Shown here piece by piece: positions 13,801-27,189 of a stretch of DNA of 64,000 bases. Each line of letters starts with the position of its first letter. Position 1 is the first letter of the stretch. Both the position numbers and the translations under genes were made by a program. The notes beneath the pieces were generated by a model. It saw nothing but the letters and a program-made list of their open reading frames with translations. It did no database searches and had not been told where the DNA came from. Origin of the DNA: Hydractinia symbiolongicarpus (Eukaryota; Cnidaria; Hydrozoa; Anthoathecata; Hydractiniidae); contig NC_079876.1 in NCBI RefSeq assembly GCF_029227915.1, forward strand, positions 5,148,001 to 5,212,000, read 5' to 3'.

Positions 13801-15282
13801 ATGTCAGATAAATATCGCTAAATACATGTTGTTACGAATATGTGACCCAACTGTTGAAACTCAAACGAACTGACACTGTTAGAAAGTCAATGAAATGTAG
13901 TTTTTGAAACTGTCGCTATTTCTTCAGCGCGCGATAACGGATAGGATTGGTCCCACAGAGAAAAACGACTTATTTATCTAAATTTTTAAATAAACCGCTA
14001 CTGCAGCGCCCAGTGTAATAGCTGATTTCCGGCAATCACGTCAAATTAAGAAGAATGTTCTTTCTTGGAGTCCAATTGTCTCACTTCCACATTTATAAGG
14101 TCACAGTCCATAATCAGTTGAATTAAATCCCACAGCAATCGTTTCACTGTTAAAAGCCATACAACCTAGTAATATCAGAAAAATATCGCTAAGTACATGT
14201 TGGTACGAATATGTGACCCAACCGTTGTAACTCAAACGGATTGACACCGTTAGAACGTCAATGAAGTGTAGTTTTTGAAACTGTCGCTATTTCTTCAGCG
14301 CGCGATAACGGATAGGATTGGTCCCACAGTAAAAAACGACTTATTTATCTAAATTTTTAAATAAGGTGCTACCACAACGCCTAGTGTAATCGCTGAGCTC
14401 CGGCAATCACGTCAAATTAAGAAGAATGTTTTTTCTTGGAGTCCATTTGTGTCATTTATCACATTGATCAGGTCACGGTCCAAAGTTAGTTCAATTAAGT
14501 CCCACAGTCAATCGTTTCACTGTTAAAGGGGATGCAACCTAGTAATATTAGATAAATATCAAAATATAAAGAAAGATAAATACATGTTGGTACGAAAATG
14601 TGACCCAACCGTTGAAACTCAAACGGACTGACACCGTTAAAAAGTCAATGAAATGTAGTTTTTGAAGCTGTAGCTACATCTTCAGCGCGCGATAACGGCT
14701 AGGATTGGTCCCACAGTAAAATTTGACTTATTTATCTAATTTTTTAAATGAAGTGCTACCACAGCGCCCAGTGTAATCGCTGAGTTCCGCCAATCACGTC
14801 AAACTAAGAAGAATGTTATTTCTTGGAGTCCAATTGTCTCAATTATAACATTTATAAGGTCACAGTCCAAAATCAGTTCAATTATGTGCCACAGTCAATC
14901 GTTTCACTGTTAAAAGCCATACAACCTAGTCATATTAGAAAAATATCGTTAAATACATGTTGGTACGAATATGTGACCCAACCGTTGTAACTCAAACGGA
15001 TTAACACCGTTAGAAAGTCAATGAAATGTAGTTTTTGGAACTGTCGCTATTTCTTCAGCGTGCGATAACTGATTGGATTGATCCCACAGAAAAGAACGAC
15101 TTATTTATCTAAATTTTTATATGAAGCGCTACCTCAGCGCCCCGTGTAATCGCTGATTTGCAGTAATCAAGTCAAAATAAGAAGAACGTTTTTTCTGGGA
15201 GTCCATTTGTGTCATCTATCACATTGATCACGTCACAGTCCAAAGTTAGTTCAACTAAGTACCACAGTCAATCGTTTCACTG
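13779..15282 (+). repeat. 4-monomer HOR, copy 2 (1504 bp, carries a small insertion)
   Basis: Matches copy 1 monomer for monomer, but is 14 bp longer because 17 nt replace 3 nt at 14561. Private changes include TGTTGTTACGAA near 13828, TAAACCGCTACTGC near 13993 and AAAGGGGATG near 14526. Confidence 0.87.
14561..14577 (+). other. 17-nt AT-rich insertion replacing GCT
   Basis: Where other monomers read AAATATC-GCT-AAATACATG, this one has AAAATATAAAGAAAGAT in place of GCT. It is the longest non-satellite stretch I found in 64 kb. AGATAAAT occurs at 14550-14557 and again at 14574-14581, so the insert may be locally templated repair filler. Seen once only, so it is later than the 4-mer duplication. 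Confidence 0.9.
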
Positions 15283-15655
15283 TTAAAAGCGATGCAACCT
15301 AGTAATATCAGATAAATATCGCTAAATACATGTTGGTACGAATATGTGACCCAACTGTTGAAACTCAAACGAACTGACACCGTTAGAAAGTCAATGAAAT
15401 GTAGTTTTAGAAACTGTCGCTATTTCTTCAGCGCGCGATAACGGATAGGATAGGTCTCACAGTAAAGAACGACTTATTTATCTAAATTTTTAAATAAAGC
15501 GCCACCACAACGCCCAGTGTAATCGCTGATTTCCGGCAATCACGTCAAATTAAGAAGAATGTTTTTTCTTGGAGTCCATTTGTGTCATTTATCACATTGA
15601 TCAGGTCACGGTCCAAACTGAGTTCAATTAAGTCCCACAGTCAATCGTTTCACTG

Positions 15656-17143
15656 TTAAAAGCGATGCAACCTAGTAATATCAGATAATTATCGCTAAAT
15701 ACATGTTGGTACGAAAATGTGACCCAACCGTTGAAACTCAAACGGACTAACACCGTTAAAAAGTCAATGAAATGTAGTTTTTGAAGCTGTCGCTATTTCT
15801 TCAGCGTGCGATAACGGCTAGGATTGGTCCCACATTAAAAAATGACTTTTTATCTTAATTTTTAATTGAAGCGCTACCACAGCGCCCAGTGTAATCGCTG
15901 AGTTTTAGAAATCATTTCATTTTAAGAAGAATGTTATTTCTTGGAGTCCAATTGTGTCACTATAACATTTATAAGGTCAAAGTCCATAATCAGTTCAATT
16001 AAATCCCACAGTCAATCGTTTCACTGTTAAAAGCCATACAACCTAGCAATATCAGAAGAATATCGCTAAATACATGTTGGTACGAATATGTGACCCAACC
16101 GTTGTAACTCAAACGAATTGGCACCGTTAGAAATTCAATGAAGTGTAGTTTTTGAAACTGTCGCTATTTCTTCAGCGCGCGATAACGGAGAGGATTGGTC
16201 CCACAGAAAAGAACGACTTATTTATCTAAATTTTTAAATAAACCGCTACCACAACGTCCAGTGTAATAGCTGATTTACGGCAATCACGTCAAATTAAGAA
16301 GAATGTTTTCTCTTAGAGTCCATTTGTGTCATTTATCACATTGATCAGGTCACGGTCCAACGTTAGTTCAATTAAGTCCCACAGTCAATCGTTTCACTGT
16401 TAAAAGCGATGCAACCTAGCAATATCAGATAAATATCGCTAAATACATGTTGGTACGAAAATGTGACCCAACCGTTGAAACTCAAACGGACTGACACCGT
16501 TAAAAAGTCAATGAAATGTAGTTTTTTAAGCTGTCGCTATTTCTTCAGCGTGCGATAACGGCTAGGATTGGTCCCACATTAAAAAATGACTTTTTATCTT
16601 AATTTTTAATTGAAGCGCTACCACAGCGCCCAGTGTAATCGCTGAGTTTTAGAAATCATTTCATTTTAAGAAGAATGTTATTTCTTGGAGTCCAATTGTG
16701 TCACTATAACATTTATAAGGTCAAAGTCCATAATCAGTTCAATTAAATCCCACAGTCAATCGTTTCACTGTTAAAAGCCATACAACCTAGCAATATCAGA
16801 AGAATATCGCTAAATACATGTTGGTACGAATATGTGACCCAACCGTTGTAACTCAAACGAATTGGCACCGTTAGAAATTCAATGAAGTGTAGTTTTTGAA
16901 ACTGTCGCTATTTCTTCAGCGCGCGATAACGGAGAGGATTGGTCCCACAGAAAAGAACGACTTATTTATCTAAATTTTTAAATAAACCGCTACCACAACG
17001 TCCAGTGTAATAGCTGATTTCCGGCAATCACGTCAAATTAAGAAGAATGTTTTCTCTTAGAGTCCATTTGTGTCATTTATCACATTGATCAGGTCACGGT
17101 CCAAAGTTAGTTCAATTAAGTCCCACAGTCAATCGTTTCACTG
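15656..17143 (+). repeat. 744-bp dimer present twice
   Basis: Starts at 15656 and 16400. Each dimer has a GCGATGCAACC monomer reading CCCACATTAAAAAATGAC, then a CATACAACCTAGCAATATC monomer reading CAATATCAGAAGAATATC and GGAGAGGATTGG. The related block downstream (21241-21984) has the dimer once. That explains why offsets to that block change from 5585 to 4841 bp, a difference of exactly 744. Confidence 0.85.
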
Positions 17144-17515
17144 TTAAAAGCGATGCAACCTAGCAATATCAGATAAATATCGCTAAATACATGTTGGTAC
17201 GAAAATGTGACCCAACCGTTGAAACTCAAACGGACTGACACCGTTAAAAAGTCAATGAAATGTAGTTTTTTAAGCTGTAGCTATTTCTTCAGCGCGCGAT
17301 AAGGGCTAGGATTGGTCCCACAGAAAATTTGACTTATTTATCTAATTCTTTAAATGAAGCGCTACAACATCGCCCAGTGTAATCGCTGAGTTCCCGCAAT
17401 CACGTCAAATTAAGAAGAATGTTATTTCTTGGAGTCCAATTGTCTCACTTATAACATTTATAAGGTCACGGTCCAAAATCAGTTCAATTATGTGCCACAG
17501 TCAATCGTTTCACTG

Positions 17516-18380
17516 TTAAAAGCCATACAACCTAGTAATATTAGAAAAATATCGCTAAATACATGTTGGTACGAATATGTGACCCAACCGTTGTAACTCA
17601 AACGGATTAACACCGTTAGAAAGTCAATGAAATGTAGTTTTTGGAACTGTCGCTATTTCTTCAGCGTGCGATAACGGATTGGATTGATCCCACAGAAAAG
17701 AACGACTTATTTATCTAAATTTTTATATGAAGCGCTACCTCAGCGCCCCGTGTAATCGCTGATTTGCAGTAATCAAGTCAAAATAAGAAGAACGTTTTTT
17801 CTGGGAGTCCATTTGTGTCATCTATCACATTGATCACGTCACAGTCCAAAGTTAGTTCAACTAAGTACCACAGTCAATCGTTTCACTGTTAAAAGCGATG
17901 CAACCTAGTAATATCAGATAAATATCGCTAAATACATGTTGGTACGAATATGTGACCCAACTGTTGAAACTCAAACGAACTGACACCGTTAGAAAGTCAA
18001 TGAAATGTAGTTTTAGAAACTGTCGCTATTTCTTCAGCGCGCGATAACGGATAGGATAGGTCTCACAGTAAAGAACGACTTATTTATCTAAATTTTTAAA
18101 TAAAGTGCTACCACAACGCCCAGTGTAATCGCTGAGTTCCGGCAAAGACGTCAAATTAGGAAGAATGTTCTTTCTTGGAGTCCAATTGTCTCATTTATCA
18201 CATTTATCAGGTTAAAGTCCAAAGTTAGTTCAATCAAGTCCCACAGTCAATCGTTTCACTGTTAAAAGCCATACAACCTAGTAATATCAGAAAAATATCG
18301 CTAAATACATGTTGGTACGAATATGTGACCCAACCGTTGTAACTCAAACGGATTGACACCGTTAGAAAGTCAATGAAGTG
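17516..18380 (+). repeat. Segment repeated 7 monomers downstream (2606 bp), copy 1
   Basis: Matches 20122-20986. Shared variants in order: TAATATTAGAAAAATATC, TTTTTGGAACTGTCGC, GCTACCTCAGCGCCCC, TTTTCTGGGAGTCC, GTTTTAGAAACTGTC, GATAGGTCTCAC, GGCAAAGACGTC and AGGTTAAAGTCC. Identity ends near 18380, where this copy enters the TAAGCTGTAG monomer and the other reads TTTCTGAAACTG. Confidence 0.85.
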
Positions 18381-18388
18381 TAGTTTTT

Positions 18389-20121
18389 TAAGCTGTAGCT
18401 ATTTCTTCAGCGCGCGATAAGGGCTAGGATTGGTCCCACAGAAAATTTGACTTATTTATCTAATTCTTTAAATGAAGCGCTACAACATCGCCCAGTGTAA
18501 TCGCTGAGTTCCCGCAATCACGTCAAATTAAGAAGAATGTTATTTCTTGGAGTCCAATTGTCTCACTTATAACATTTATAAGGTCACGGTCCAAAATCAG
18601 TTCAATTATGTGCCACAGTCAATCGTTTCACTGTTAAAAGCCATACAACCTAGTAATATCAGAAAAATATCGCTAAATACATGTTGGTACAAATATGTGA
18701 CCCAACCGTTGTAACTCAAACGGATTAACACCGTTAAAAAGTCAATGAAATGTAGTTTTTAAAACTGTCGCTATTTCTTCAGCGCGCGATAACGGATAGG
18801 ATTGGTCCCACAGAAAAGAACGACTTATTTATCTAAATTTTTAAATGAAGCGGTACCACAGCGCCCAGTGTAATCGCTGATTTGCGGTAATCACGTCAAA
18901 TTAAGAAAATGTTTTCTCTTGGAGTCCATTTGTGTCATCTATCACATTGATCAGGTCACAGTCCAAAGTTAGTTCAATTAAGTCCCAGAGTCAATCGTTT
19001 CACTGTTAAAAGCGATGCAATCTAGTAATATCAGATAAAGATCGCTAAATACATGTTGGTACGAATATGTGACCCAACCGTTGAAACTTATACGAACTGA
19101 CACCGTTTGAAAGTCAGTGAAATGTAGTTTTTGAAGCTGTCGCTATTTCTTCAACGCGCGATAACGGCCAGGATTGGTCCAACATTTAAAAATGACATAT
19201 TAATCTAAATTTTTATTGGAAGCGCTACCACAGCGCCCAGTGAAATCGCTGAGTTTCGGCTATCATTTCAAATTAAGAAGAATGTTATTTCTTGGAGTCC
19301 AATTGTCTTACTTTCACATTTATAAGGTCACAGTCCATAATCAGTTCAATTAAGTCTCACAGTCAATCGTTTCACTGTTAAAAGCCATACAACTTAGTAA
19401 CACCGGAAAAATATTGCTAAATACATGTTGGTACGAATATGTGACCAAACCGTTGTAACTCAAACGGACTGACACCGTTAGAACGTCAATGAAATGTAGT
19501 TTTTGAAACTGTCGTTATTTCTTCAGCGCGCGATAACGGCTAGGATCTGTCCCAAAGTAAAAAATGACTTTTTATCTTAATTTTTAATTGAGGCGCTACC
19601 ACAGCGCCCAGTGTAATCGCTGAGTTTCAGCAATCATTTCATATTAAGAAGAATGTTATTTCTTGGAGTCCAATTCTCTCACTTATCACATTCATCAGGT
19701 CACAGTCCAAAGTTAGTTCAATTAAGTCCCACATTCAATCGTTTCACTTTTAAAAGCGATGCAACCTAGTAATAACAGATAAATATCGCTAAATACATGT
19801 TGGTACGAATATGTGACGCAACCGTTGTAACTGAAGCGGATTGATACCGTTAGAAAGTTAATGAAATGTAGCTCTTGAAAGTGTCGCTATTTTTTCAGGG
19901 CGCGATAACGGCTAGGATTGGTCCCACAGTAAAAATGACTTATTTATCTAAATTTTTAAATCAAGCGCTACCACAGCGCCCAGTGTAATCGCTGAGTCCC
20001 GGCAAGCACATCAAATTAAGAAGAATGTTATTTCTTGGAGTCCAATTGTCTCACTTATAACATTTATAAGGTCACGGTCCAAAATCAGTTCAATTATGTG
20101 CCACAGTCAATCGTTTCACTG
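18389..20121 (+). repeat. 10-monomer HOR (3724 bp), first copy of shared part
   Basis: Matches 22112-23845. Offset is 3723 bp at TAAGCTGTAG and 3724 bp further on (18691/22415 and 20001/23725); the change is an extra T in the second copy near 22205. Unusual shared monomers include ACTTATACGAACTG, AACACCGGAAAAATATTGC, GGATCTGTCCCAAAG and a very diverged unit with TGAAGCGGATTGATACC and GTCCCGGCAAGCACATC. Confidence 0.87.
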
Positions 20122-20986
20122 TTAAAAGCCATACAACCTAGTAATATTAGAAAAATATCGCTAAATACATGTTGGTACGAATATGTGACCCAACCGTTGT
20201 AACTCAAACGGATTAACACCGTTAGAAAGTCAATGAAATGTAGTTTTTGGAACTGTCGCTATTTCTTCAGCGTGCGATAACGGATTGGATTGATCCCACA
20301 GAAAAGAACGACTTATTTATCTAAATTTTTATATGAAGCGCTACCTCAGCGCCCCGTGTAATCGCTGATTTGCAGTAATCAAGTCAAAATAAGAAGAACG
20401 TTTTTTCTGGGAGTCCATTTGTGTCATCTATCACATTGATCACGTCACAGTCCAAAGTTAGTTCAACTAAGTACCACAGTCAATCGTTTCACTCTTAAAA
20501 GCGATGCAACCTAGTAATATCAGATAAATATCGCTAAATACATGTTGGTACGAATATGTGACCCAACTGTTGAAACTCAAACGAACTGACACCGTTAGAA
20601 AGTCAATGAAATGTAGTTTTAGAAACTGTCGCTATTTCTTCAGCGCGCGATAACGGATAGGATAGGTCTCACAGTAAAGAACGACTTATTTATCTAAATT
20701 TTTAAATAAAGTGCTACCACAACGCCCAGTGTAATCGCTGAGTTCCGGCAAAGACGTCAAATTAGGAAGAATGTTCTTTCTTGGAGTCCAATTGTCTCAT
20801 TTATCACATTTATCAGGTTAAAGTCCAAAGTTAGTTCAATCAAGTCCCACAGTCAATCGTTTCACTGTTAAAAGCCATACAACCTAGTAATATCAGAAAA
20901 ATATCGCTAAATACATGTTGGTACGAATATGTGACCCAACCGTTGTAACTCAAACGGATTGACACCGTTAGAAAGTCAATGAAGTG
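20122..20986 (+). repeat. Segment repeated 7 monomers downstream (2606 bp), copy 2
   Basis: Second copy of 17516-18380. I noticed only isolated differences, such as TTTCACTCTTAAAAG near 20491 where the first copy has TTTCACTGTTAAAAG. Confidence 0.85.
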
Positions 20987-21240
20987 TAGTTTCTGAAACT
21001 GTCGCTATTTCTTCAGCGCGCGATAACGGATAAGATTGGTCCCACAGTAAAGAACGACTTATTTATCTAACTTTTTAAATAAAGCGCCACCACAACGCCC
21101 AGTGTAATCGCTGATTTCCGGCAATCACGTCAAATTAAGAAGAATGTTTTTTCTTGGAGTCCATTTGTGTCATTTATCACATTGATCAGGTCACGGTCCA
21201 AACTGAGTTCAATTAAGTCCCACAGTCAATCGTTTCACTG

Positions 21241-23845
21241 TTAAAAGCGATGCAACCTAGTAATATCAGATAATTATCGCTAAATACATGTTGGTACGAA
21301 AATGTGACCCAACCGTTGAAACTCAAACGGACTAACACCGTTAAAAAGTCAATGAAATGTAGTTTTTGAAGCTGTCGCTATTTCTTCAGCGTGCGATAAC
21401 GGCTAGGATTGGTCCCACATTAAAAAATGACTTTTTATCTTAATTTTTAATTGAAGCGCTACCACAGCGCCCAGTGTAATCGCTGAGTTTTAGAAATCAT
21501 TTCATTTTAAGAAGAATGTTATTTCTTGGAGTCCAATTGTGTCACTATAACATTTATAAGGTCAAAGTCCATAATCAGTTCAATTAAATCCCACAGTCAA
21601 TCGTTTCACTGTTAAAAGCCATACAACCTAGCAATATCAGAAGAATATCGCTAAATACATGTTGGTACGAATATGTGACCCAACCGTTGTAACTCAAACG
21701 AATTGGCACCGTTAGAAATTCAATGAAGTGTAGTTTTTGAAACTGTCGCTATTTCTTCAGCGCGCGATAACGGAGAGGATTGGTCCCACAGAAAAGAACG
21801 ACTTATTTATCTAAATTTTTAAATAAACCGCTACCACAACGTCCAGTGTAATAGCTGATTTCCGGCAATCACGTCAAATTAAGAAGAATGTTTTCTCTTA
21901 GAGTCCATTTGTGTCATTTATCACATTAATCAGGTCACGGTCCAAAGTTAGTTCAATTAAGTCCCACAGTCAATCGTTTCACTGTTAAAAGCGATGCAAC
22001 CTAGCAATATCAGATAAATATCGCTAAATACATGTTGGTACGAAAATGTGACCCAACCGTTGAAACTCAAACGGACTGACACCGTTAAAAAGTCAATGAA
22101 ATGTAGTTTTTTAAGCTGTAGCTATTTCTTCAGCGCGCGATAAGGGCTAGGATTGGTCCCACAGAAAATTTGACTTATTTATCTAATTCTTTAAATGAAG
22201 CGCTTACAACATCTCCCAGTGTAATCGCTGAGTTCCCGCAATCACGTCAAATTAAGAAGAATGTTATTTCTTGGAGTCCATTTGTCTCACTTATAACATT
22301 TATAAGGTCACGGTCCAAAATCAGTTCAATTATGTGCCACAGTCAATCGTTTCACTGTTAAAAGCCATACAACCTAGTAATATCAGAAAAATATCGCTAA
22401 ATACATGTTGGTACAAATATGTGACCCAACCGTTGTAACTCAAACGGATTAACACCGTTAAAAAGTCAATGAAATGTAGTTTTTAAAACTGTCGCTATTT
22501 CTTCAGCGCGCGATAACGGATAGGATTGGTCCCACAGAAAAGAACGACTTATTTATCTAAATTTTTAAATGAAGCGGTACCACAGCGCCCAGTGTAATCG
22601 CTGATTTGCGGTAATCACGTCAAATTAAGAAAATGTTTTCTCTTTGAGTCCATTTGTGTCATCTATCACATTGATCAGGTCACAGTCCAAAGTTAGTTCA
22701 TTTAAGTCCCAGAGTCAATCGTTTCACTGTTAAAAGCGATGCAATCTAGTAATATCAGATAAAGATCGCTAAATACATGTTGGTACGAATATGTGACCCA
22801 ACCGTTGAAACTTATACGAACTGACACCGTTTGAAAGTCAGTGAAATGTAGTTTTTGAAGCTGTCGCTATTTCTTCAACGCGCGATAACGGCCAGGATTG
22901 GTCCAACAGTTAAAAATGACATATTAATCTAAATTTTTATTGGAAGCGCTACCACAGCGCCCAGTGAAATCGCTGAGTTTCGGCTATCATTTCAAATTAA
23001 GAAGAATGTTATTTCTTGGAGTCCAATTGTCTTACTTTCACATTTTTAAGGTCACAGTCCATAATCAGTTCAATTAAGTCTCACAGTCAATCGTTTCACT
23101 GTTAAAAGCCATACAACTTAGTAACACCGGAAAAATATTGCTAAATACATGTTGGTACGAATATGTGACCAAACCGTTGTAACTCAAACGGACTGACACC
23201 GTTAGAACGTCAATGAAATGTAGTTTTTGAAACTGTCGTTATTTCTTCAGCGCGCGATAACGGCTAGGATCTGTCCCAAAGTAAAAAATGACTTTTTATC
23301 TTAATTTTTAATTGAGGCGCTACCACAGCGCCCAGTGTAATCGCTGAGTTTCAGCAATCATTTCATATTAAGAAGAATGTTATTTCTTGGAGTCCAATTC
23401 TCTCACTTATCACATTCATCAGGTCACAGTCCAAAGTTAGTTCAATTAAGTCCCACATTCAATCGTTTCACTTTTAAAAGCGATGCAACCTAGTAATAAC
23501 AGATAAATATCGCTAAATACATGTTGGTACGAATATGTGACGCAACCGTTGTAACTGAAGCGGATTGATACCGTTAGAAAGTTAATGAAATGTAGCTCTT
23601 GAAAGTGTCGCTATTTTTTCAGGGCGCGATAACGGCTAGGATTGGTCCCACAGTAAAAATGACTTATTTATCTAAATTTTTAAATCAAGCGCTACCACAG
23701 CGCCCAGTGTAATCGCTGAGTCCCGGCAAGCACATCAAATTAAGAAGAATGTTATTTCTTGGAGTCCAATTGTCTCACTTATAACATTTATAAGGTCACG
23801 GTCCAAAATCAGTTCAATTATGTGCCACAGTCAATCGTTTCACTG
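21241..23845 (+). repeat. 13-mer/10-mer HOR, downstream copy
   Basis: 21241-21984 matches 15656-16399 (5585 bp). 21985 onward matches 17144 (4841 bp), and from 22112 it also matches 18389 (3723-3724 bp). The block is thus a mosaic fitting two HOR offsets. Private changes include the extra T in GCGCTTACAAC near 22201, CTTTGAGTCC near 22642 and AGTTCATTTAAG near 22696. Confidence 0.8.
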
Positions 23846-26800
23846 TTAAAAGCCATACAACCTAGTAATATCAGAAAAATATCGCTAAATACATGTTGGT
23901 ACGAATATGTGACCCAACCGTTGTAACTCAAACGGATTAACACCGTTAGAAAGTCAATGAAATATAGTTTTTGAAACTGTTGCTATTTCTTCAGCGCGTG
24001 ATAACGGATAGGATTGGTCCCACTGAAAAGAACGACTTATTTATCTAAATTTTTAAATGAAGCGCTACCACAGCGCCCAGTGTAATCGCTTATTGCGGTA
24101 ATCACGTCAAATTAAAAAAGAATGTTTTATCTTGGAGTCCATTTGTGTCATCTCTCACATTGATCAGGTCACAGCCCAAAGTTAGTTCAATTAAGTCCCA
24201 CAGTCAATCGTTTCACTGTTAAAAGCGATGCAACCTGGTAATATCAGATAAATATCGCTAAATACATGTTGGTACGAATATGTGACCAACCCGTTAAAAC
24301 TCAAACGAACTGACACCGTTAGAAAGTCAATGAAATGTAATTTTTGAAACTGTCGCTATTTCTTCAGCGCGCGATAACGGATAGGATTGGTCCCACTGAA
24401 AAGAACGACTTATTTATCTAAATTTTTAAATGAAGCGCTACCACAGCGCCCAGTGTAATCGCTTATTGCGGTAATCACGTCAAATTAAAAAGAATGTTTT
24501 ATCTTGGAGTCCATTTGTGTCATCTCTCACATTGATCAGGTCACAGCCCAAAGTTAGTTCAATTAAGTCCCACAGTCAATCGTTTCACTGTTAAAAGCGA
24601 TGCAACCTGGTAATATCAGATAAATATCGCTAAATACATGTTGGTACGAATATGTGACCAACCCGTTAAAACTCAAACGAACTGACACCGTTAGAAAGTC
24701 AATGAAATGTAGTTTTTGAAACTGTCGCTATTTCTTCAGCGCGCGATAACGGATAGGATTGGTCCCACAGAAAAGAACGAGTTATTTATCTAAATTTTAA
24801 ATAAAGCGCTACTACAACGCCCAGTGTAATCGCTGAGTTCCGGCAATCAGGTCAAATTAAGAAGAATGTTATTTCTTGGAGTCCAATTGTCTCACTTATA
24901 ACATTTATAAGGTCACGGTCCAAAATCAGTTCAATTATGTGCCACAGTCAATCGTTTCACTGTTAAAAGCCATAGAACCTAGTAATATCAGATAAATATC
25001 GCTCAATATATGTTGGTACGAATATGTGACCCAATCGTTGAAACTCAAACGGACTGACACCGTTAAAAAGTCAATGAAATGTAGTTTTTGAAGCTGTCGC
25101 TATTTCTTCAGCGCGCGATAACGGGTAGGATTGGTCCCACATTAAAAAATGACTTTTTATCTTAATTTTTAATTGAAGCGCTACCACAGCGCCCAGTGTA
25201 ATCGCTGATTTACGCTAATCACGTCAAATTAAGAAAATGTTTTTCTTGGAGTCCAATTCTCTCACTTATCACATTCATCAGGTCACAGTCCAAAGTTAGT
25301 TCAATTAAGTCCCACATTCAATCGTTTCACTGTTAAAAGCCATACAACCTAGTAATATCAGAAAAATATCGCTAAATACATGTTGGTACGAATATGTGAC
25401 CCAACCGTTGTAACTCAAACGGATTAACACCGTTAGAAAGTCAATGAAATGTAGTTTTTGAAACTGTTGCTATTTCTTCAGCGCGTGGTAACGGATAGGA
25501 TTGGTCCCACTGAAAAGAACGACTTATTTATCTAAATTTTTAAATGAAGCGCTACCACAGCGCCCAGTGTAATTGCTTATTGCGGTAATCACGTCAAATT
25601 AAGAAGAATGTTTTATCTTGGAGTCCATTTGTGTCATCTCTCACATTGATCAGGTCACAGTCTAAAGTTAGTTCAATTAAGTCCCACAGTCAATCGTTTC
25701 ACTGTTAAAAGCGATGCAACCTGGTAACATCAGATAAATATCGCTAAATACATGTTGGTACGAATATGTGACCCAACCGTTAAAACTCAAACGAACTGAC
25801 ACCGTTAGAAAGTCAATGAAATGTAGTTTTTGAAACTGTCGCTATTTCTTCAGCGCGCGATAACGGATAGGATTGGTCCCACAGAAAAAAACGACTTATT
25901 TATCTAAATTTTTAAATAAAGCGCTACTACAACGCCCAGTGTAATCGCTGAGTTCCGGCAATCAGGTCAAATTAAGAAGAATGTTATTTCTTGGAGTCCA
26001 ATTGTCTCACTTATAACATTTATAAGGTCACGGTCCAAAATCAGTTCAATTATGTGCCGCAGTCAATCGTTTCACTGTTAAAAGCGATGCAACCTAGTAA
26101 AATCAGAGAAATATCGCTAAATACATGTTGGCACGAAAATGTGACCCAACCGTTGAAACTCAAACGGACTGACACCGTTAAAAAGTCAATGAAATGTAGT
26201 TTTTGAAACTGTAGCTATTTCTTCAGCGCGCGATAACGACTAGGATTGGTCCCACAGAAAATTTGACTTATTTATCAAATTTTTTAAATGAAGCGCTACC
26301 ACAGCGCCCAGTGTAATCGCTGAGTTCCGGCAATCACGTCAAATTAAGAAGAATGTTATTTCTTGGAGTCCAATTGTCTCACTTATAACATTTATAAGGT
26401 CACGGTCCAAAATCAGTTCAATTATGTGCCACAGTCAATCATTTCACTGTTAAAAGCCATACAACCTAGTAATATCAGAAAAATATCGCTAAATACATGT
26501 TGGTACGAATATGTGACCCAACCGTTGTAACTCAAACGGATTAACACCGTTAGAAAGTCAATGAAATGTAGTTTTTGAAACTGTTGCTATTTCTTCAGCG
26601 CGTGATAACGGATAGGATTGGTCCCACTGAAAAGAACGACTTATTTATCTAAATTTTTAAATGAAGCGCTACCACAGCGCCCAGTGTAATCGCTTATTGC
26701 GGTAATCACGTCAAATTAAGAAGAATGTTTTATCTTGGAGACCATTTTTGTCATCTCTCACATTAATCAGGTCACAGCCCAAAGTTAGTTCAAGTCCCAC

Positions 26801-27189
26801 AGTCAATCGTTTCACTGTTAAAAGCGATGCAACCTGGTAATATCAGATAAATATCGCCAAATACATGTTGGTACGAATATGTGACCCAACCGTTAAAACT
26901 CAAACGAACTGACACCGTTAGAAAGTCAATGAAATGTAGTTTTTGAAACTGTCGCTATTTCTTCAGCGCGTGATAACGAATAGGATTGGTCCCACAAAAA
27001 ATTTGACTTATTTATCAAATTTTTTAAATGAAGCGCTACCACAGCGCCCAGTGTAATCACTGAGTTCCGGCAATCACGTCAAATTAAGAAGAATGTTATT
27101 TCTTGGAGTCCAATTGTCTCACTTATAACATTTATAAGGTCACGGTCCAAAATCAGTTCAATTATGTGCCACAGTCAATCGTTTCACTG
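23846..27189 (+). repeat. Irregular run of left-type monomers
   Basis: Alternating units: CATACAACC monomers with TTGAAACTGTTGC and CGCTTATTGCGG (near 23850, 25337, 26452), and GCGATGCAACCTGGTAAT monomers with ACCCGTTAAAACTC. These two make the same dimer found near 6-7 kb and 29-33 kb. No constant HOR offset was found. A 4-bp loss (TTCAAGTCCC for TTCAATTAAGTCCC) lies near 26790. Confidence 0.75.
24219..24962 (+). repeat. Tandem duplication of one 372-bp monomer
   Basis: Monomers 24219-24590 and 24591-24962 share CCTGGTAATATCAGATAAAT and the otherwise rare GTGACCAACCCG (GACCCAACCG elsewhere), exactly 372 bp apart. The second then switches to an AAATAAAGCGCTACTACAACG-type 3' half, so the exchange or a later conversion ended inside it. 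Confidence 0.85.

Larger units (their letters stand above)
16400..21240 (+). repeat. 13-monomer HOR (4841 bp), first copy
   Basis: 17144 pairs with 21985, and the TAAGCTGTAG landmark at 17271 pairs with 22112, both at 4841 bp. The same TAAGCTGTAGCTATTTC plus GATAAGGGCTAGG monomer also occurs at 18389, so parts of this block were copied within it. It contains the 7-mer and 10-mer matches described separately. Confidence 0.78.

Noticed and set aside
22170-22361. Open frame of 63 codons on the + strand
   Set aside because: It lies wholly inside satellite monomers and is open largely because of an extra T near 22205 and neighbouring substitutions. The matching place in the sister copy near 18450 has no such frame. 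No signal or homology supports a gene.
25991-26206. Open frame of 71 codons on the + strand
   Set aside because: It spans the end of one monomer and the start of the next, and exists only through chance loss of stop codons in this pair of variants. Nearly all other monomer junctions have stops in this frame, and no conservation as protein is seen.
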